Assembly: GCA_036489025.1 (NCBI GenBank)
Contig: DASXGN010000014.1
Span: 31,027 to 95,026 of the forward strand
Length of the DNA stretch: 64,000 nt
From: Dryocola sp036489025
GTDB taxonomy: Bacteria > Pseudomonadota > Gammaproteobacteria > Enterobacterales > Enterobacteriaceae
Reading direction: 5' to 3'
Shown: piece after piece, positions 1 to 8,980 of the stretch
Layout: each line of letters opens with the position of its first letter
Numbering within the stretch: the stretch's first letter is position 1
The notes under the pieces: generated by a model
Databases searched by the model: none
The model's input: only the letters and a program-made list of their open reading frames with translations
What the model was told of the DNA's origin: nothing
Translations under genes and position numbers: made by a program

Positions 1-1456
1 CGAAGCCCCACAGGCGATGAACGTGCTTCAGCACTTCCCGGCGGCCTTTATCCAGCGGGGCACGGTTCTGCGGAATATAACGAAGCGTGAGCGAACGGTC
101 GCCGCGCAAATCCACGTTCCACACCTGGATGTTCGGCTCCAGATTGCTCAGGTTGTACTGCGCGGAAAGCTCCGCGCGAATTTCCCGATAGCCTTCCTCA
201 TTGTGAATCGCAGAGATTTCCAGGTAATTGTTACGATCGTCATCCAGCACGGTGAACAGCCGGAAATCGCGCATCAGCTTCGGCGACAGGAACTGGCTGA
301 TAAAACTCTCGTCCTTAAAATCGCGCATCGCGAAGTGCAGCGTCTCCAGCCAGTCTTTGCCCGCAATGTCCGGGAACCAGTATTTATCTTCCTCGGTGGG
401 CGTCTGGCAAATGCGTTTGATGTCCTGGAACATCGCAAAGCCCAGCGCGTAGGGGTTGATGCCGTTGTACCACGGGCTGTTATACGGCGGCTGGAACACC
501 ACGTTGGTGTGGCTGTGCAAAAACTCCAGCATGAAACGCTCGGTGACTTTGCCCTCGTCGTACAGGTGGTTGAGAATGGTGTAATGCCAGAATGTGGCCC
601 AGCCTTCGTTCATCACCTGAGTCTGCTTCTGCGGGTAGAAATACTGGCTCACCTTACGCACGATGCGCAGAACCTCACGCTGCCAGGGCTCCAGCAGCGG
701 CGCGTTCTTTTCCATAAAATAGAGCAGGTTTTCCTGAGGCTCCGAAGGGTAGCGCCGGGCTTCAGCGACAGTTTTCTCTTCTTCACGGCGCGGCAGCGTG
801 CGCCACAGGGTATTGACCTGGCTTTGCAGATACTCTTCGCGGCTTTTTTGACGCGCTTTTTCTTCCTGAAGCGAAATCTTCTGCGGGCGCTTGTAGCGAT
901 CCACGCCGTAATTCATCAGCGCATGGCAGGAGTCAAGCAGCCGTTCAACCTCGTCTACGCCATAGCGCTCTTCACACTCGCTGATGTATTTGCGGGCGAA
1001 AATCAGGTAGTCGATTATCGAGCTGGCATCGGTCCAGCTGCGGAATAAATAGTTATTTTTAAAGAAAGAGTTATGACCGTAGCAGGCGTGGGCAATCACC
1101 AGCGCCTGCATGGTAATGGTGTTCTCTTCCATCAGATAGGCGATGCAAGGATTGGAGTTAATCACTATCTCATAGGCCAGACCCTGCTGCCCGTGCTTGT
1201 ACAGCCGTTCGGTTTCAATAAATTTTTTACCGAACGACCAGTGAGGATAGTTAATGGGCATGCCGACGCTGGAATAGGCATCCATCATCTGCTCCGAGGT
1301 GATGACTTCGATTTGATGCGGGTAGGTGTCCAGGCGATACAGCTTCGCCACCCGATCTATTTCGGCGAGATAAACATCCAGCAGCTCGAACGTCCAGTCC
1401 GGGCCGTCACTCAGCCGTTGGGAATCCTTTGTGGCGGAATTGGTAACAGTAGCCAT
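1..1456 (-). CDS. ycgB: SpoVR family protein YcgB (3' end outside window)
   Basis: The minus strand is open from an ATG at 1456 to the window edge, giving about 485 residues. The sequence follows E. coli YcgB almost residue for residue, for example LSDGPDWTFELLDVYLAEID near the start and EVLKHVHRLWGF at the cut. By comparison with the 510-residue E. coli protein only about 25 C-terminal residues are missing. SpoVR-family proteins are cytosolic and of unknown biochemical role; in enterobacteria the gene belongs to the stationary-phase set. It is divergent from dadA, as in E. coli. Only antisense shadow frames occur on the plus strand here. Confidence 0.95.
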   Translation of the reverse strand, partial: MATVTNSATKDSQRLSDGPDWTFELLDVYLAEIDRVAKLYRLDTYPHQIEVITSEQMMDAYSSVGMPINYPHWSFGKKFIETERLYKHGQQGLAYEIVINSNPCIAYLMEENTITMQALVIAHACYGHNSFFKNNYLFRSWTDASSIIDYLIFARKYISECEERYGVDEVERLLDSCHALMNYGVDRYKRPQKISLQEEKARQKSREEYLQSQVNTLWRTLPRREEEKTVAEARRYPSEPQENLLYFMEKNAPLLEPWQREVLRIVRKVSQYFYPQKQTQVMNEGWATFWHYTILNHLYDEGKVTERFMLEFLHSHTNVVFQPPYNSPWYNGINPYALGFAMFQDIKRICQTPTEEDKYWFPDIAGKDWLETLHFAMRDFKDESFISQFLSPKLMRDFRLFTVLDDDRNNYLEISAIHNEEGYREIRAELSAQYNLSNLEPNIQVWNVDLRGDRSLTLRYIPQNRAPLDKGRREVLKHVHRLWGF

Positions 1457-1676
1457 CAGCGCGCCCTCATTGTTGTCGGCCCTCTCTGGATGGAAAGCCT
1501 CACCTCAAAGAATAGAACACTCCGCAAACTTAGCGCCCGCAAGGAAAATTTTTTCTGCGCGATTTAGTGATTTCGATAGCCCGGTTTTTACGATGGATGC
1601 AGCATTATATGCTGCGGCTAATATCTTCCCGCGCAGGAGATGCCAATTATCAGCTTTCAGCTATATCAGGCGAAGA

Positions 1677-1692
1677 TGTGAGGGTGCTCACC
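1677..1692. promoter_or_regulatory. CRP binding site upstream of dadAX
   Basis: The sequence is TGTGA, six bases, then TCACC, which matches the CRP core (TGTGA-N6-TCACA) at nine of ten positions. Its centre lies about 60 bases upstream of the start point expected from the promoter TTGAAT (1709-1714), 17 bases, TATCAA (1732-1737). That spacing suits a class I CRP-activated promoter. Control of dadAX by CRP is established in E. coli; its use here is inferred. Confidence 0.6.
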
Positions 1693-1708
1693 ATAATAAA
1701 GCCATATG

Positions 1709-1737
1709 TTGAATAACATTTTCATCTGGGTTATCAA
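1709..1737 (+). promoter_or_regulatory. candidate sigma-70 promoter of dadAX
   Basis: TTGAAT and TATCAA are separated by exactly 17 bases. The downstream start point would be near 1744, giving a leader of about 40 bases before the dadA ATG. The CRP-like site is upstream at the right distance. Assigned by inspection only. Confidence 0.4.
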
Positions 1738-1782
1738 TTTGTAATCAGAAGATTATTCTTTTAGCTAAATGGTGGGATGGAT

Positions 1783-3081
1783 ATGCGTGTTGTGGTGCTG
1801 GGAAGTGGCGTCGTCGGTGTTGCCAGTGCGTGGTATTTACGCCAGGCAGGCCACGATGTGACGGTCATCGACAGGGAGGCGGGGCCGGCGCTGGAAACCA
1901 GTGCGGCCAACGCGGGGCAAATTTCTCCGGGCTATGCTGCGCCCTGGGCGGCTCCCGGCGTTCCGCTGAAGGCCATTAAATGGATGTTCCAGCGGCACGC
2001 TCCGCTGGCTATTAGCCTCGACGGCACGCGTTTTCAGCTGAAGTGGATGCTGCAAATGCTGCGCAACTGCGACATCCGCCACTACACCGAAAACAAAGGC
2101 CGCATGGTGCGTCTGGCGGAGTACAGCCGCGACTGCCTGAAAGAACTCCGCCACAGCACGGGCATTCAGTACGAAGGCCGTCAGGGCGGAACCCTACAGC
2201 TTTTCCGCACCGCCCAGCAGTTTGAGAATGCGGCGAAAGATATCGCCGTACTCGAGGACGCGGGGGTGCCGTATCAGCTGTTGGAAGCGAGCCAGCTGGG
2301 ACAGGTTGAGCCCGCGCTGGCAGCTGTGGCGCATAAGCTCACCGGCGGGCTGCGCTTGCCGAATGATGAAACAGGCGACTGCCAGCTGTTCACGCAGAAC
2401 CTGGCCCGCATGGCCGCCGAGGCGGGCGTAGAGTTTCGATTCAATACCTCCGTCGATCGCCTGCTTTATGAAGGGCAGAATATTTACGGCGTGCAGTGCG
2501 GCAAAGAAGTGGTGAAAGGGGACGCTTACGTGGTGGCCTTTGGTTCTTACTCTACGGGGCTGCTGAAAAATATTGTCGATATTCCCGTCTACCCGCTGAA
2601 AGGCTATTCCCTGACAATCCCCATTGCCGACGAGCAGGGGGCGCCGGTATCCACTATTCTCGATGAAACGTACAAAATCGCTATTACCCGCTTCGATAAT
2701 CGTATTCGCGTTGGCGGAATGGCGGAAATTGTCGGCTATAACAAAGAGCTGCTGGCTCCGCGCCGTGAAACGCTGGAAATGGTGGTGCGGGATCTTTATC
2801 CGCGAGGCGGAGACGTCGATCGAGCCACGTTCTGGACCGGCCTGCGCCCGATGACGCCGGACGGCACGCCCATTGTTGGCCGCACGGCGTTCAAAAATCT
2901 GTGGTTGAATACCGGGCACGGCACGCTGGGCTGGACGATGGCCTGCGGGTCGGGGCAAATGCTCAGCGATCTGATTTCGGGCAGAACGCCCGCCATCCCG
3001 TTTGATGATTTATCGGTGGCGCGCTATTCCCCGGGGTTTTCCCCGTCGGGATCGCAGCGGCTGCACGGCGCGCATAACTGA
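1783..3081 (+). CDS. dadA: D-amino acid dehydrogenase small subunit DadA
   Basis: This is a membrane-associated FAD enzyme that oxidises D-alanine and other D-amino acids to 2-oxo acids, passing electrons to the respiratory chain. The N-terminus has the Rossmann motif VVVLGSGVVGVASAW, followed by a DAO-fold body with SAANAGQISPGYAAPW and a C-terminal NTGHGTLGWTMACGSG. Length is 432 residues, normal for the family. The ATG at 1783 is preferred to one at 1777, because the GGTGGG ribosome site abuts 1777 and is properly spaced for 1783, and because E. coli DadA starts MRVV. dadX follows after 29 bases, so the two form the alanine catabolic operon. Confidence 0.97.
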   Translation: MRVVVLGSGVVGVASAWYLRQAGHDVTVIDREAGPALETSAANAGQISPGYAAPWAAPGVPLKAIKWMFQRHAPLAISLDGTRFQLKWMLQMLRNCDIRHYTENKGRMVRLAEYSRDCLKELRHSTGIQYEGRQGGTLQLFRTAQQFENAAKDIAVLEDAGVPYQLLEASQLGQVEPALAAVAHKLTGGLRLPNDETGDCQLFTQNLARMAAEAGVEFRFNTSVDRLLYEGQNIYGVQCGKEVVKGDAYVVAFGSYSTGLLKNIVDIPVYPLKGYSLTIPIADEQGAPVSTILDETYKIAITRFDNRIRVGGMAEIVGYNKELLAPRRETLEMVVRDLYPRGGDVDRATFWTGLRPMTPDGTPIVGRTAFKNLWLNTGHGTLGWTMACGSGQMLSDLISGRTPAIPFDDLSVARYSPGFSPSGSQRLHGAHN

Positions 3082-3110
3082 CGCACGAATAACGAAAACA
3101 AGGAGCGGAG

Positions 3111-4184
3111 ATGTCTCGTCCCGTTGCGGCAACGCTTGATTTAAGCGCGCTACGTAATAATTTGCAGGTGGCACGCCAGGCCGCGCCGAACTCCCGCGTC
3201 TGGTCGGTTGTGAAAGCCAACGCTTATGGCCACGGGCTGGACCGTATCTGGTCGGCTCTGGGGACCACCGATGGGTTTGCCATGCTGAACCTGGAAGAGG
3301 CTATTTTGCTGCGCGAGCGCGGCTGGAAAGGGCCGATTCTGATGCTGGAAGGCTTTTTCCACGCCGACGAGCTGCCCGTCTTCGATCGATATCGCCTGAC
3401 AACCAGCCTGCACAGTAACTGGCAGGTGAAGGCGCTGGCGAATGCCCGCCTGAAAGCGCCGCTGGACGTTTATCTGAAGATGAACAGCGGCATGAACCGG
3501 CTCGGCTTCACCGCCGACCGGGTGCACTCTATCTGGCAGCAGCTGCGGGGACTGGCCAACGTCGGCCAGCTCACGCTGATGGCGCACTTCGCCGACGCAG
3601 AGCAGCCGGAAGGTATTGCGGGACCGCTGGCGCGCATTGAACAGGCGGCGGAAGGGCTGGACTGCGCCCGTTCGCTTTCCAACTCTGCGGCTACCCTGTG
3701 GCATCCGGAAGCACATTACGACTGGGTCAGGCCGGGGATTATTCTCTACGGCGCGTCCCCCAGCGGCCGGTGGCAAGATATCGCTAACAGCGGCCTGCGT
3801 CCGGTGATGTCTTTGCGCAGTGAAATTATCGGTATTCAGAATCTTAAGGCGGGTGAGACGGTCGGCTACGGCAGCCGCTATCGCGCCGCCGGCGAGCAGC
3901 GCATAGGCATCGTCGCCTGCGGCTACGCGGACGGCTATCCGCGGCTGGCACCGAACGGCACGCCGGTCCACGTCGACGGCGTCAGAACGTGCACCGTTGG
4001 CACGGTTTCGATGGATATGCTGGCGGTGGATTTAACGCCTTGCCCGCATGCGGGCATCGGTAGCCCGGTAGAACTGTGGGGCAACGAGGTGAAAATTGAC
4101 GATGTGGCCTCGGCTTCGGGCACCGTAGGATACGAACTGATGTGCGCCCTGGCACAGCGCGTGCCGGTGGTCGTGCAGTCTTAA
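3111..4184 (+). CDS. dadX: catabolic alanine racemase DadX
   Basis: A PLP-dependent racemase that converts L-alanine to D-alanine for oxidation by DadA. The PLP lysine is Lys35 in VVKANAYGHG and the second catalytic base is Tyr253 in VGYGSRY. The 357-residue length fits the fold-type III alanine racemases. A strong AAGGAG ribosome site precedes the ATG. The position directly behind dadA identifies this as the catabolic paralogue DadX rather than the biosynthetic Alr. Confidence 0.96.
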   Translation: MSRPVAATLDLSALRNNLQVARQAAPNSRVWSVVKANAYGHGLDRIWSALGTTDGFAMLNLEEAILLRERGWKGPILMLEGFFHADELPVFDRYRLTTSLHSNWQVKALANARLKAPLDVYLKMNSGMNRLGFTADRVHSIWQQLRGLANVGQLTLMAHFADAEQPEGIAGPLARIEQAAEGLDCARSLSNSAATLWHPEAHYDWVRPGIILYGASPSGRWQDIANSGLRPVMSLRSEIIGIQNLKAGETVGYGSRYRAAGEQRIGIVACGYADGYPRLAPNGTPVHVDGVRTCTVGTVSMDMLAVDLTPCPHAGIGSPVELWGNEVKIDDVASASGTVGYELMCALAQRVPVVVQS

Positions 4185-4230
4185 AAATAAAAGGATGTTT
4201 ATTTGTTCACGCCCTCAGGGCGTAGTCCCT

Positions 4231-4272
4231 AAATACCCCTTCCTCTCCCTAAGTGAGAGGAAGGGGTGAGGG
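4231..4272. repeat. intergenic palindrome between convergent dadX and cvrA
   Basis: A perfect 12-base-pair stem (CCCCTTCCTCTC at 4236-4247 with its complement at 4254-4265) encloses a short loop and is flanked by CCCTCA-like bases. The pattern resembles the small extragenic CCTCTCCC/GGGAGAGG palindromes scattered in enterobacterial genomes. There is no T-run on either side, so it is not a classical terminator, but it separates two convergent genes and may stabilise both mRNA ends. Confidence 0.55.
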
Positions 4273-4284
4273 CGGTCTTCCCGC

Positions 4285-6015
4285 TTACTCTTCTTCTTCC
4301 TCAGCTACGCGAACGCCAATCTTGCGTACCTGATTATTTTCTTTCTCGGCTACCGTCCAGATCATTCCCGCGAACTCAACCTGGTCACCGACAACCGGCG
4401 CGCCGCCCAGCATGCCCAGCACAAATTCACCGAGGGTTTGCTGCGTGTTTACCGTCTCATCGAGCTCGAGGCCGTAGATGGTTGCCACATCTGAGAACTG
4501 CGCGTTGGCTTCCAGAATGAAGTCGCCGAAGAAGCGCTGGTCGAGCGCCACCGGCGGCGACTGGCTGAAAAGTTTGCCCAGCGACGGCAGGTCTTTTTCC
4601 CGGCCAATTACGCACAGCACGTCACCCTCGCGCAGTCGGGTGCTGCCGGTTGGGTGCAGCAAAGCGTTATCGCGGAACAGGGCGGCAATGCGCGTCTCTT
4701 TTGGCATGTGCAGATCGCGCAGGGCCGCGCCAACGCACCATTTATCGGCGCTCAGCTGGTAGACAAACTGTTCCCACGGGTTTTCCGGATGAATATCCAG
4801 CCCGACGCGGGAAACCGGCCAGCCAACGGGCGGCACCACAACTTTGGCTTTTTTAGCCGCCCAGTCGAGAGATGAGCCTTGTAGCAGCAGCGAAACCAGC
4901 ACCACGAAGAAGGCCACGTTGAAGAACAGCCTGGCGTTGTCCAGCCCGGCCATCATCGGGAAGACGGCAAGGATGATCGGCACCGCGCCGCGCAGGCCAA
5001 CCCAGCTGATAAAGATGCGCTCGCGGCCGTTAAAGCCGCGGAAAGGCAGCAGCCCGACGAGAACCGACAGCGGCCGGGCGAAGAAAATCATCCACGCGGA
5101 AAGCAGCAGGGCGGGAACGGCGATGGTTAACAGGTCCGACGGATTAACCAGCAGGCCCAGCACCAGGAACATGCCGATTTGCGCCAGCCACGCCAGGCCA
5201 TCAAAGGTTTGCAGAATGCCGAAGCGGGTGCGAATCGGGCGGTTGCCCAGCAGGAAGCCGCACAGGTAGACGGCCAAAATGCCGCTGCCGTCCAGCGCGG
5301 TGGTAATGCCGAAGACCATAATCCCGCCGCTCAGCGCCAGCAGCGGATAAAGCCCCTGCGGCAGCGTAATGCGGTTAATCATTTGCAGCAGCAGATAGCC
5401 GCCGCCCAGGCCGAGGAGAATGCCCAGACCAAACTGCTGGATGATATGCACGGCGAACATCCAGCTCAGGCCGGTTTGCCCCTGCTGGATCATCTCGATA
5501 AGCGTGATGGTCAGAAACACCGCCATCGGATCGTTGCTGCCGGATTCAATCTCAAGCGTAGCGCCGACGCGCTCGTTGAGGCCCTTGCCGCCGAGCAGTG
5601 AAAACACCGCCGCCGCATCGGTAGACCCGACGATAGCACCAATCAGCAGGCCTTCAATCAGGTTGAGATTAAACAGCCACGCGGCGGCAACGCCCGTCAG
5701 ACCGGAGGTAATAAGCACGCCCACCGTGGCGAGAGAAAGGGCCGGGCCAAGGGCCACGCGAAATGAACTGGCCTGGGTTCGCATCCCGCCGTCGAGCAGG
5801 ATAACGGCCAGCGCAAGGTTACTGACCAGATAGGCAAAAGGATAATTATCGAACGGGATCCCGCCTACGCCGTCCACGCCCGCCAGCATGCCGATAGCGA
5901 GAAAGATAACGAGGATGGGGATACCAAGACGGGAGGAAAAAGAACTTAATAAGATGCTACAAGTTACCAGCACGGAACCTAAAATAAACAGACTAATTAT
6001 CGCACCCGCGTCCAA
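4285..6015 (-). CDS. cvrA: cation/proton antiporter CvrA (NhaP2)
   Basis: An inner-membrane antiporter of the CPA1/NhaP type, related to E. coli CvrA, which exchanges K+ or Na+ for protons. The first 390 or so residues form many hydrophobic segments with the conserved ESGSNDPMAV motif of the ion path. The remaining part holds a TrkA-C regulatory domain and a CorC/HlyC-like domain. The start is taken as TTG at 6015: it lies behind GAAAGGAGA, and the E. coli protein begins at the same residue (MDA). A longer frame to 6096 adds 27 residues that resemble nothing known. It lies downstream of ldcA on the same strand. The protein is 576 residues. Confidence 0.93.
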   Translation of the reverse strand: MDAGAIISLFILGSVLVTCSILLSSFSSRLGIPILVIFLAIGMLAGVDGVGGIPFDNYPFAYLVSNLALAVILLDGGMRTQASSFRVALGPALSLATVGVLITSGLTGVAAAWLFNLNLIEGLLIGAIVGSTDAAAVFSLLGGKGLNERVGATLEIESGSNDPMAVFLTITLIEMIQQGQTGLSWMFAVHIIQQFGLGILLGLGGGYLLLQMINRITLPQGLYPLLALSGGIMVFGITTALDGSGILAVYLCGFLLGNRPIRTRFGILQTFDGLAWLAQIGMFLVLGLLVNPSDLLTIAVPALLLSAWMIFFARPLSVLVGLLPFRGFNGRERIFISWVGLRGAVPIILAVFPMMAGLDNARLFFNVAFFVVLVSLLLQGSSLDWAAKKAKVVVPPVGWPVSRVGLDIHPENPWEQFVYQLSADKWCVGAALRDLHMPKETRIAALFRDNALLHPTGSTRLREGDVLCVIGREKDLPSLGKLFSQSPPVALDQRFFGDFILEANAQFSDVATIYGLELDETVNTQQTLGEFVLGMLGGAPVVGDQVEFAGMIWTVAEKENNQVRKIGVRVAEEEEE

Positions 6016-6102
6016 AATTATCTTTCTCCTTTCATCAAAGCCAGCGTATTGCAAAATGTTACCACGGAAACGCCTGTTCAAACGTTCAAAAAGCACGTTT
6101 TT

Positions 6103-7014
6103 TTAAGTGATTACCGGGTGTCCGCTCACGGATAGCACGCTTTGCTGCCCATCGTGATGCAATTCGCCGTACGCGCCAAGCGGCAGGGTGACGGTTTGCG
6201 GCTCGTGTCCGAACGGCAGGCCGGTCAATACGGGGATTGCAAGCCTGTCGCGAAGCATGTCGCACATTTTTTTAAAATCGTAGCCCGCGTCGTAATCGCT
6301 CAGCACCGCGCCGTTGAAGCTGCCCAAAACAAGCGCTTTCTGCCGCTGAAGAATGCCCGCGTGATGAAGCTGAAGCAGCAGACGTTCAATGCGGAAAGGG
6401 TGCTCGTTGATGTCCTCAACCACCAGAATGCCGCCGTCAATCGCCGGAAGCCACGGCGAACCTAGCAGCGATACCAGCATGGCCAGATTACCGCCCCAGA
6501 TTGTGCCGCCAACGGAGCAGGCTGGCCCGTCATTCTGCCAGCTCACCGTAAACTGCGGCTGAGAAACAGCGGTCCAGAAGTGTTGCCAGGTATAGCTATC
6601 CAGCTCTTCCGCGCCAAAATTCCCGGCAAGCATCGGACCGCTGAAGGTTATGGTGCCGCACTGCGCCAGCAGCGCCAGCTGGACGGCGGTGAAATCGCTG
6701 TGGCCACAGATAACCGGCAGGCGAGCCCGCAAAGCATGGCCCAAACGTGAATAATCGATTTGCTCAAGCAGGCGGGACGCGCCATAGCCACCGCGCACTG
6801 CCAGCACGATATCGCACTCGGGAGAAAGCGAGGCGAGCCGGTGAACGTCCGCCAGGCGTTCCGCATCGGTACCGGCAAAGCGCTGAAAGCGCCGGGTAAC
6901 CGCCTGCTGATTTTCAATCTGATGTCCGGCCTGCTGCAAACGGTCAATGCCGCGCGCCGCCGCAGCCTGGTTAACACAGTAGCCCGACGGCGCAATCAAA
7001 CGAATCAGAGACAT
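6103..7014 (-). CDS. ldcA: murein tetrapeptide LD-carboxypeptidase LdcA
   Basis: A cytosolic serine peptidase of family S66 that removes the terminal D-alanine from recycled murein tetrapeptides. The nucleophile is Ser106 in VICGHSDFTA; the other triad members are expected in the EDINEHPFR and GHEPQTVTLPLG regions. Its 303 residues equal the E. coli length. AAGGAAATGCC precedes the ATG. The gene is divergent from emtA, another murein enzyme, and precedes cvrA with an 87-base gap, as in E. coli. Confidence 0.96.
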   Translation of the reverse strand: MSLIRLIAPSGYCVNQAAAARGIDRLQQAGHQIENQQAVTRRFQRFAGTDAERLADVHRLASLSPECDIVLAVRGGYGASRLLEQIDYSRLGHALRARLPVICGHSDFTAVQLALLAQCGTITFSGPMLAGNFGAEELDSYTWQHFWTAVSQPQFTVSWQNDGPACSVGGTIWGGNLAMLVSLLGSPWLPAIDGGILVVEDINEHPFRIERLLLQLHHAGILQRQKALVLGSFNGAVLSDYDAGYDFKKMCDMLRDRLAIPVLTGLPFGHEPQTVTLPLGAYGELHHDGQQSVLSVSGHPVIT

Positions 7015-7120
7015 GGCATTTCCTTGCGTAAAGTGAATTGGTTATGATGCCGCTATCGTGGGCGGTTGTCACTGCCCGGCGGCCCAGCGGCGAGCACAGC
7101 GTTTAATAAGGATAGATTGC

Positions 7121-7729
7121 ATGAATTTAAGATGGCTGATTGTTTTAGTCCTGTTTTTAGCCGGCTGCTCCAGCCATACCACAAAGCAACCCGAGTGGAA
7201 TCCTGATAAACCGGTGCAGCGTGCGCTCACCTGGATGCCAATCACCGAGCAGGCCGGGAAAGAATGGGGCGTCAGTCCGCGAGTGATTACGGCCATCATC
7301 GCCGTGGAGTCCGGCGGCAATCCGGCGCTGGTCAGCAAATCTAACGCCGTAGGCCTGATGCAAATTAAGGCTTCCACCGCCGGAGCCGACGTTTATCGTC
7401 ATCTGGGATGGAGTGGCCAGCCGTCGACCAGCGAGCTAAAAGATCCCGCGCGCAATATCTCTATCGGTACGGCCTACCTGAGCATTATGGAACACGGCAT
7501 TCTCGCCGGAATAGAAGACCCGCAGACCATGCAATACGCGCTGCTGGTTTCGTATGCGAACGGAGCAGGGGCGCTGCTGCGCACGTTTTCGTCCGATCGC
7601 AAAAAGGCCATCAGCAAGATCAATGACCTGAGTCCGAATGAGTTTTGGGAATACGTGGCGGATAACCATCCTGCCGCCCAGGCACCGCGCTACCTCTATA
7701 AAGTCTCGCGGGCCATGGAAGCCATGTAG
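7121..7729 (+). CDS. emtA: membrane-bound endo-type lytic transglycosylase EmtA (MltE)
   Basis: An outer-membrane lipoprotein that cleaves peptidoglycan strands internally to 1,6-anhydromuropeptides. The lipobox LAGC gives a lipidated Cys16. The SLT domain has catalytic Glu63 in IIAVESGGNP, then SNAVGLMQIKAS and the late SYANGAGAL motif. The start at 7121 follows TAAGGA at 7107-7112; an upstream extension adds no recognisable signal sequence. The 202-residue length matches E. coli. It converges on ycgR with only 15 bases between the stops. Confidence 0.95.
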   Translation: MNLRWLIVLVLFLAGCSSHTTKQPEWNPDKPVQRALTWMPITEQAGKEWGVSPRVITAIIAVESGGNPALVSKSNAVGLMQIKASTAGADVYRHLGWSGQPSTSELKDPARNISIGTAYLSIMEHGILAGIEDPQTMQYALLVSYANGAGALLRTFSSDRKKAISKINDLSPNEFWEYVADNHPAAQAPRYLYKVSRAMEAM

Positions 7730-7744
7730 CCTGAAGGAAAATAG

Positions 7745-8476
7745 TTATTTGACGCGGTCGGCCTTTTGCCTGGCTGACCGCTCCAGCGAAAAGATAATTC
7801 GCTGTAGCTCCCGCTCAACCGCCGGGTTGACGTTCAGGAAGCGGAAGCTCAGGCGCGGGGTGCTAATGGTCTGATTTTTGCCGTCCACCACTTTGCGTTC
7901 CGACAGCGTCACCAGCTGCATATCGAAGTAAAACTTCCCCCATTCTGCCAGATCGATTTCTACCCGCGTAAAACGCATTCCCGCCGCCAGTCCTGCGGGC
8001 AACGGCCCGTCAACCAGCGCGCCCATTCCGCCGAGCGACAGATCGCATAGCCTGAAGTCAAACGGCGTGCCGTCCGGCAGTTTGGTATGGCAAAAATAAA
8101 ACGGATGCAGCGGAGCGTTAATGCGGAAATATTCCCGGCGCTGAACAAACCACAGCGTCGGCGGTAATGGCGAGCTGAACGCGGGCAAATTCAGATAATT
8201 AACCGCGTGCAGTTTTGGCAGCGTGAATTCCACTTTCGCGCCCTGAGTCTCTGCGGTGAACTGAATATTGGTTGCTTTCTGCGCCGCGAGGTTCTCCTGC
8301 GACTGGCTGCCGAAATCCATCACCAGCTGCGCGGGAGAAACGTCCAGAATCTTGCTGATAAACTGCCCTGAACCCCAGGTTAGGCATACCGGCACCTGGT
8401 TCTTATGAAGATCGCGTAACACACCTAATACGGCGAGAGGACTTTGTTTCAGAAACTGCTCGTTATAGTTACTCAA
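7745..8476 (-). CDS. ycgR: flagellar brake protein YcgR (c-di-GMP receptor)
   Basis: A cytosolic PilZ protein that binds cyclic di-GMP and then acts on the flagellar motor to slow swimming. The N-terminal YcgR domain covers about residues 1-110. The PilZ domain contains the RxxxR switch in QRREYFRINAP and the D-x-S-x-x-G motif in DLSLGGMG, both needed for ligand binding. The protein is 243 residues, as in E. coli. Expression should follow the flagellar class 3 programme, because a perfect sigma-28 promoter lies just upstream. Confidence 0.96.
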   Translation of the reverse strand: MSNYNEQFLKQSPLAVLGVLRDLHKNQVPVCLTWGSGQFISKILDVSPAQLVMDFGSQSQENLAAQKATNIQFTAETQGAKVEFTLPKLHAVNYLNLPAFSSPLPPTLWFVQRREYFRINAPLHPFYFCHTKLPDGTPFDFRLCDLSLGGMGALVDGPLPAGLAAGMRFTRVEIDLAEWGKFYFDMQLVTLSERKVVDGKNQTISTPRLSFRFLNVNPAVERELQRIIFSLERSARQKADRVK

Positions 8477-8518
8477 GGCCCTGGTCCTTGTTGCGTTCTG
8501 AGATAGTGGTAAGCCAGA

Positions 8519-8545
8519 TTATCGGCCGTTGATCTGGAAACTTAA
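8519..8545 (-). promoter_or_regulatory. sigma-28 (FliA) promoter of ycgR
   Basis: Read on the minus strand, TTAAGTTT (8545-8538) is followed by exactly 11 bases and GCCGATAA (8526-8519). The FliA consensus is TAAAGTTT-N11-GCCGATAA, so 15 of 16 specified bases match. The -10 element lies 43 bases upstream of the ycgR start. This implies that the organism is motile or recently was. Confidence 0.85.
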
Positions 8546-8618
8546 GATAAATCTCAGGAAGTTAGCTCGAAATTTCCGATAAGCTAGTGATGTCGGTCAC
8601 GTTTTTCTGCAGCTTGAT

Positions 8619-8624
8619 TATACT
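8619..8624 (+). promoter_or_regulatory. candidate -10 element of ymgE
   Basis: TATACT followed by TAG, about 80 bases before the ymgE ATG, resembles a stationary-phase (RpoS-type) -10 element. No good -35 hexamer is visible at the standard distance, which is common for RpoS promoters. Weak assignment by inspection. Confidence 0.3.
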
Positions 8625-8706
8625 TAGCGTACCGACAGCCCGAATCCTGCAACAGGCAGCGGTTTGGACTTGTTACTGCACACAATAATGAAGAGGAATT
8701 TCAAAA

Positions 8707-8958
8707 ATGGGTATCATTGCCTGGATTGTATTCGGTTTGATCGCGGGTGTTATTGCGAAGCTTATTATGCCCGGTAAAGACGGCGGCGGTTTTATCCTGA
8801 CCTGCCTGCTGGGCGTAGTCGGTGCCGTAGTCGGTGGATGGTTGGCGACATTTTTCCATATTGGCGGCGGGGTGACAGGGTTCAACCTGCCAAGCTTCCT
8901 GGTCGCGGTTGTGGGCGCCATTGTTGTGCTGGCGATTTTCCGCATGGTGCGCAGATAA
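8707..8958 (+). CDS. ymgE: small inner-membrane protein YmgE, transglycosylase-associated family
   Basis: An 83-residue hydrophobic protein with three predicted membrane helices and the glycine-rich patterns GLIAGVIAKLIMPG and GVVGAVVGGWLAT of the Gly-zipper 'transglycosylase-associated' family. E. coli YmgE is nearly identical. The molecular role is unknown; family members are often induced by general stress. GAGGAAT precedes the ATG. It follows ycgR divergently, as in E. coli, and ends at a strong bidirectional terminator. Confidence 0.94.
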   Translation: MGIIAWIVFGLIAGVIAKLIMPGKDGGGFILTCLLGVVGAVVGGWLATFFHIGGGVTGFNLPSFLVAVVGAIVVLAIFRMVRR

Positions 8959-8980
8959 AATTACGTTTTAGCCATTAAAA

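Larger units (their letters stand above)
1457..1782. promoter_or_regulatory. ycgB/dadA divergent control region
   Basis: This stretch of about 325 bases separates the divergent ycgB and dadA starts and carries no convincing gene. The half nearer dadA is AT-rich. In E. coli the dadAX promoter region is controlled by Lrp and CRP. A CRP-like site and a plausible sigma-70 promoter are listed separately. No Lrp site can be defended by eye. Confidence 0.5.

Noticed and set aside
17..1567. Long plus-strand frames opposite ycgB
   Set aside because: They are antisense to a strongly conserved SpoVR-family gene and follow its codon pattern; no ribosome sites or familiar motifs.
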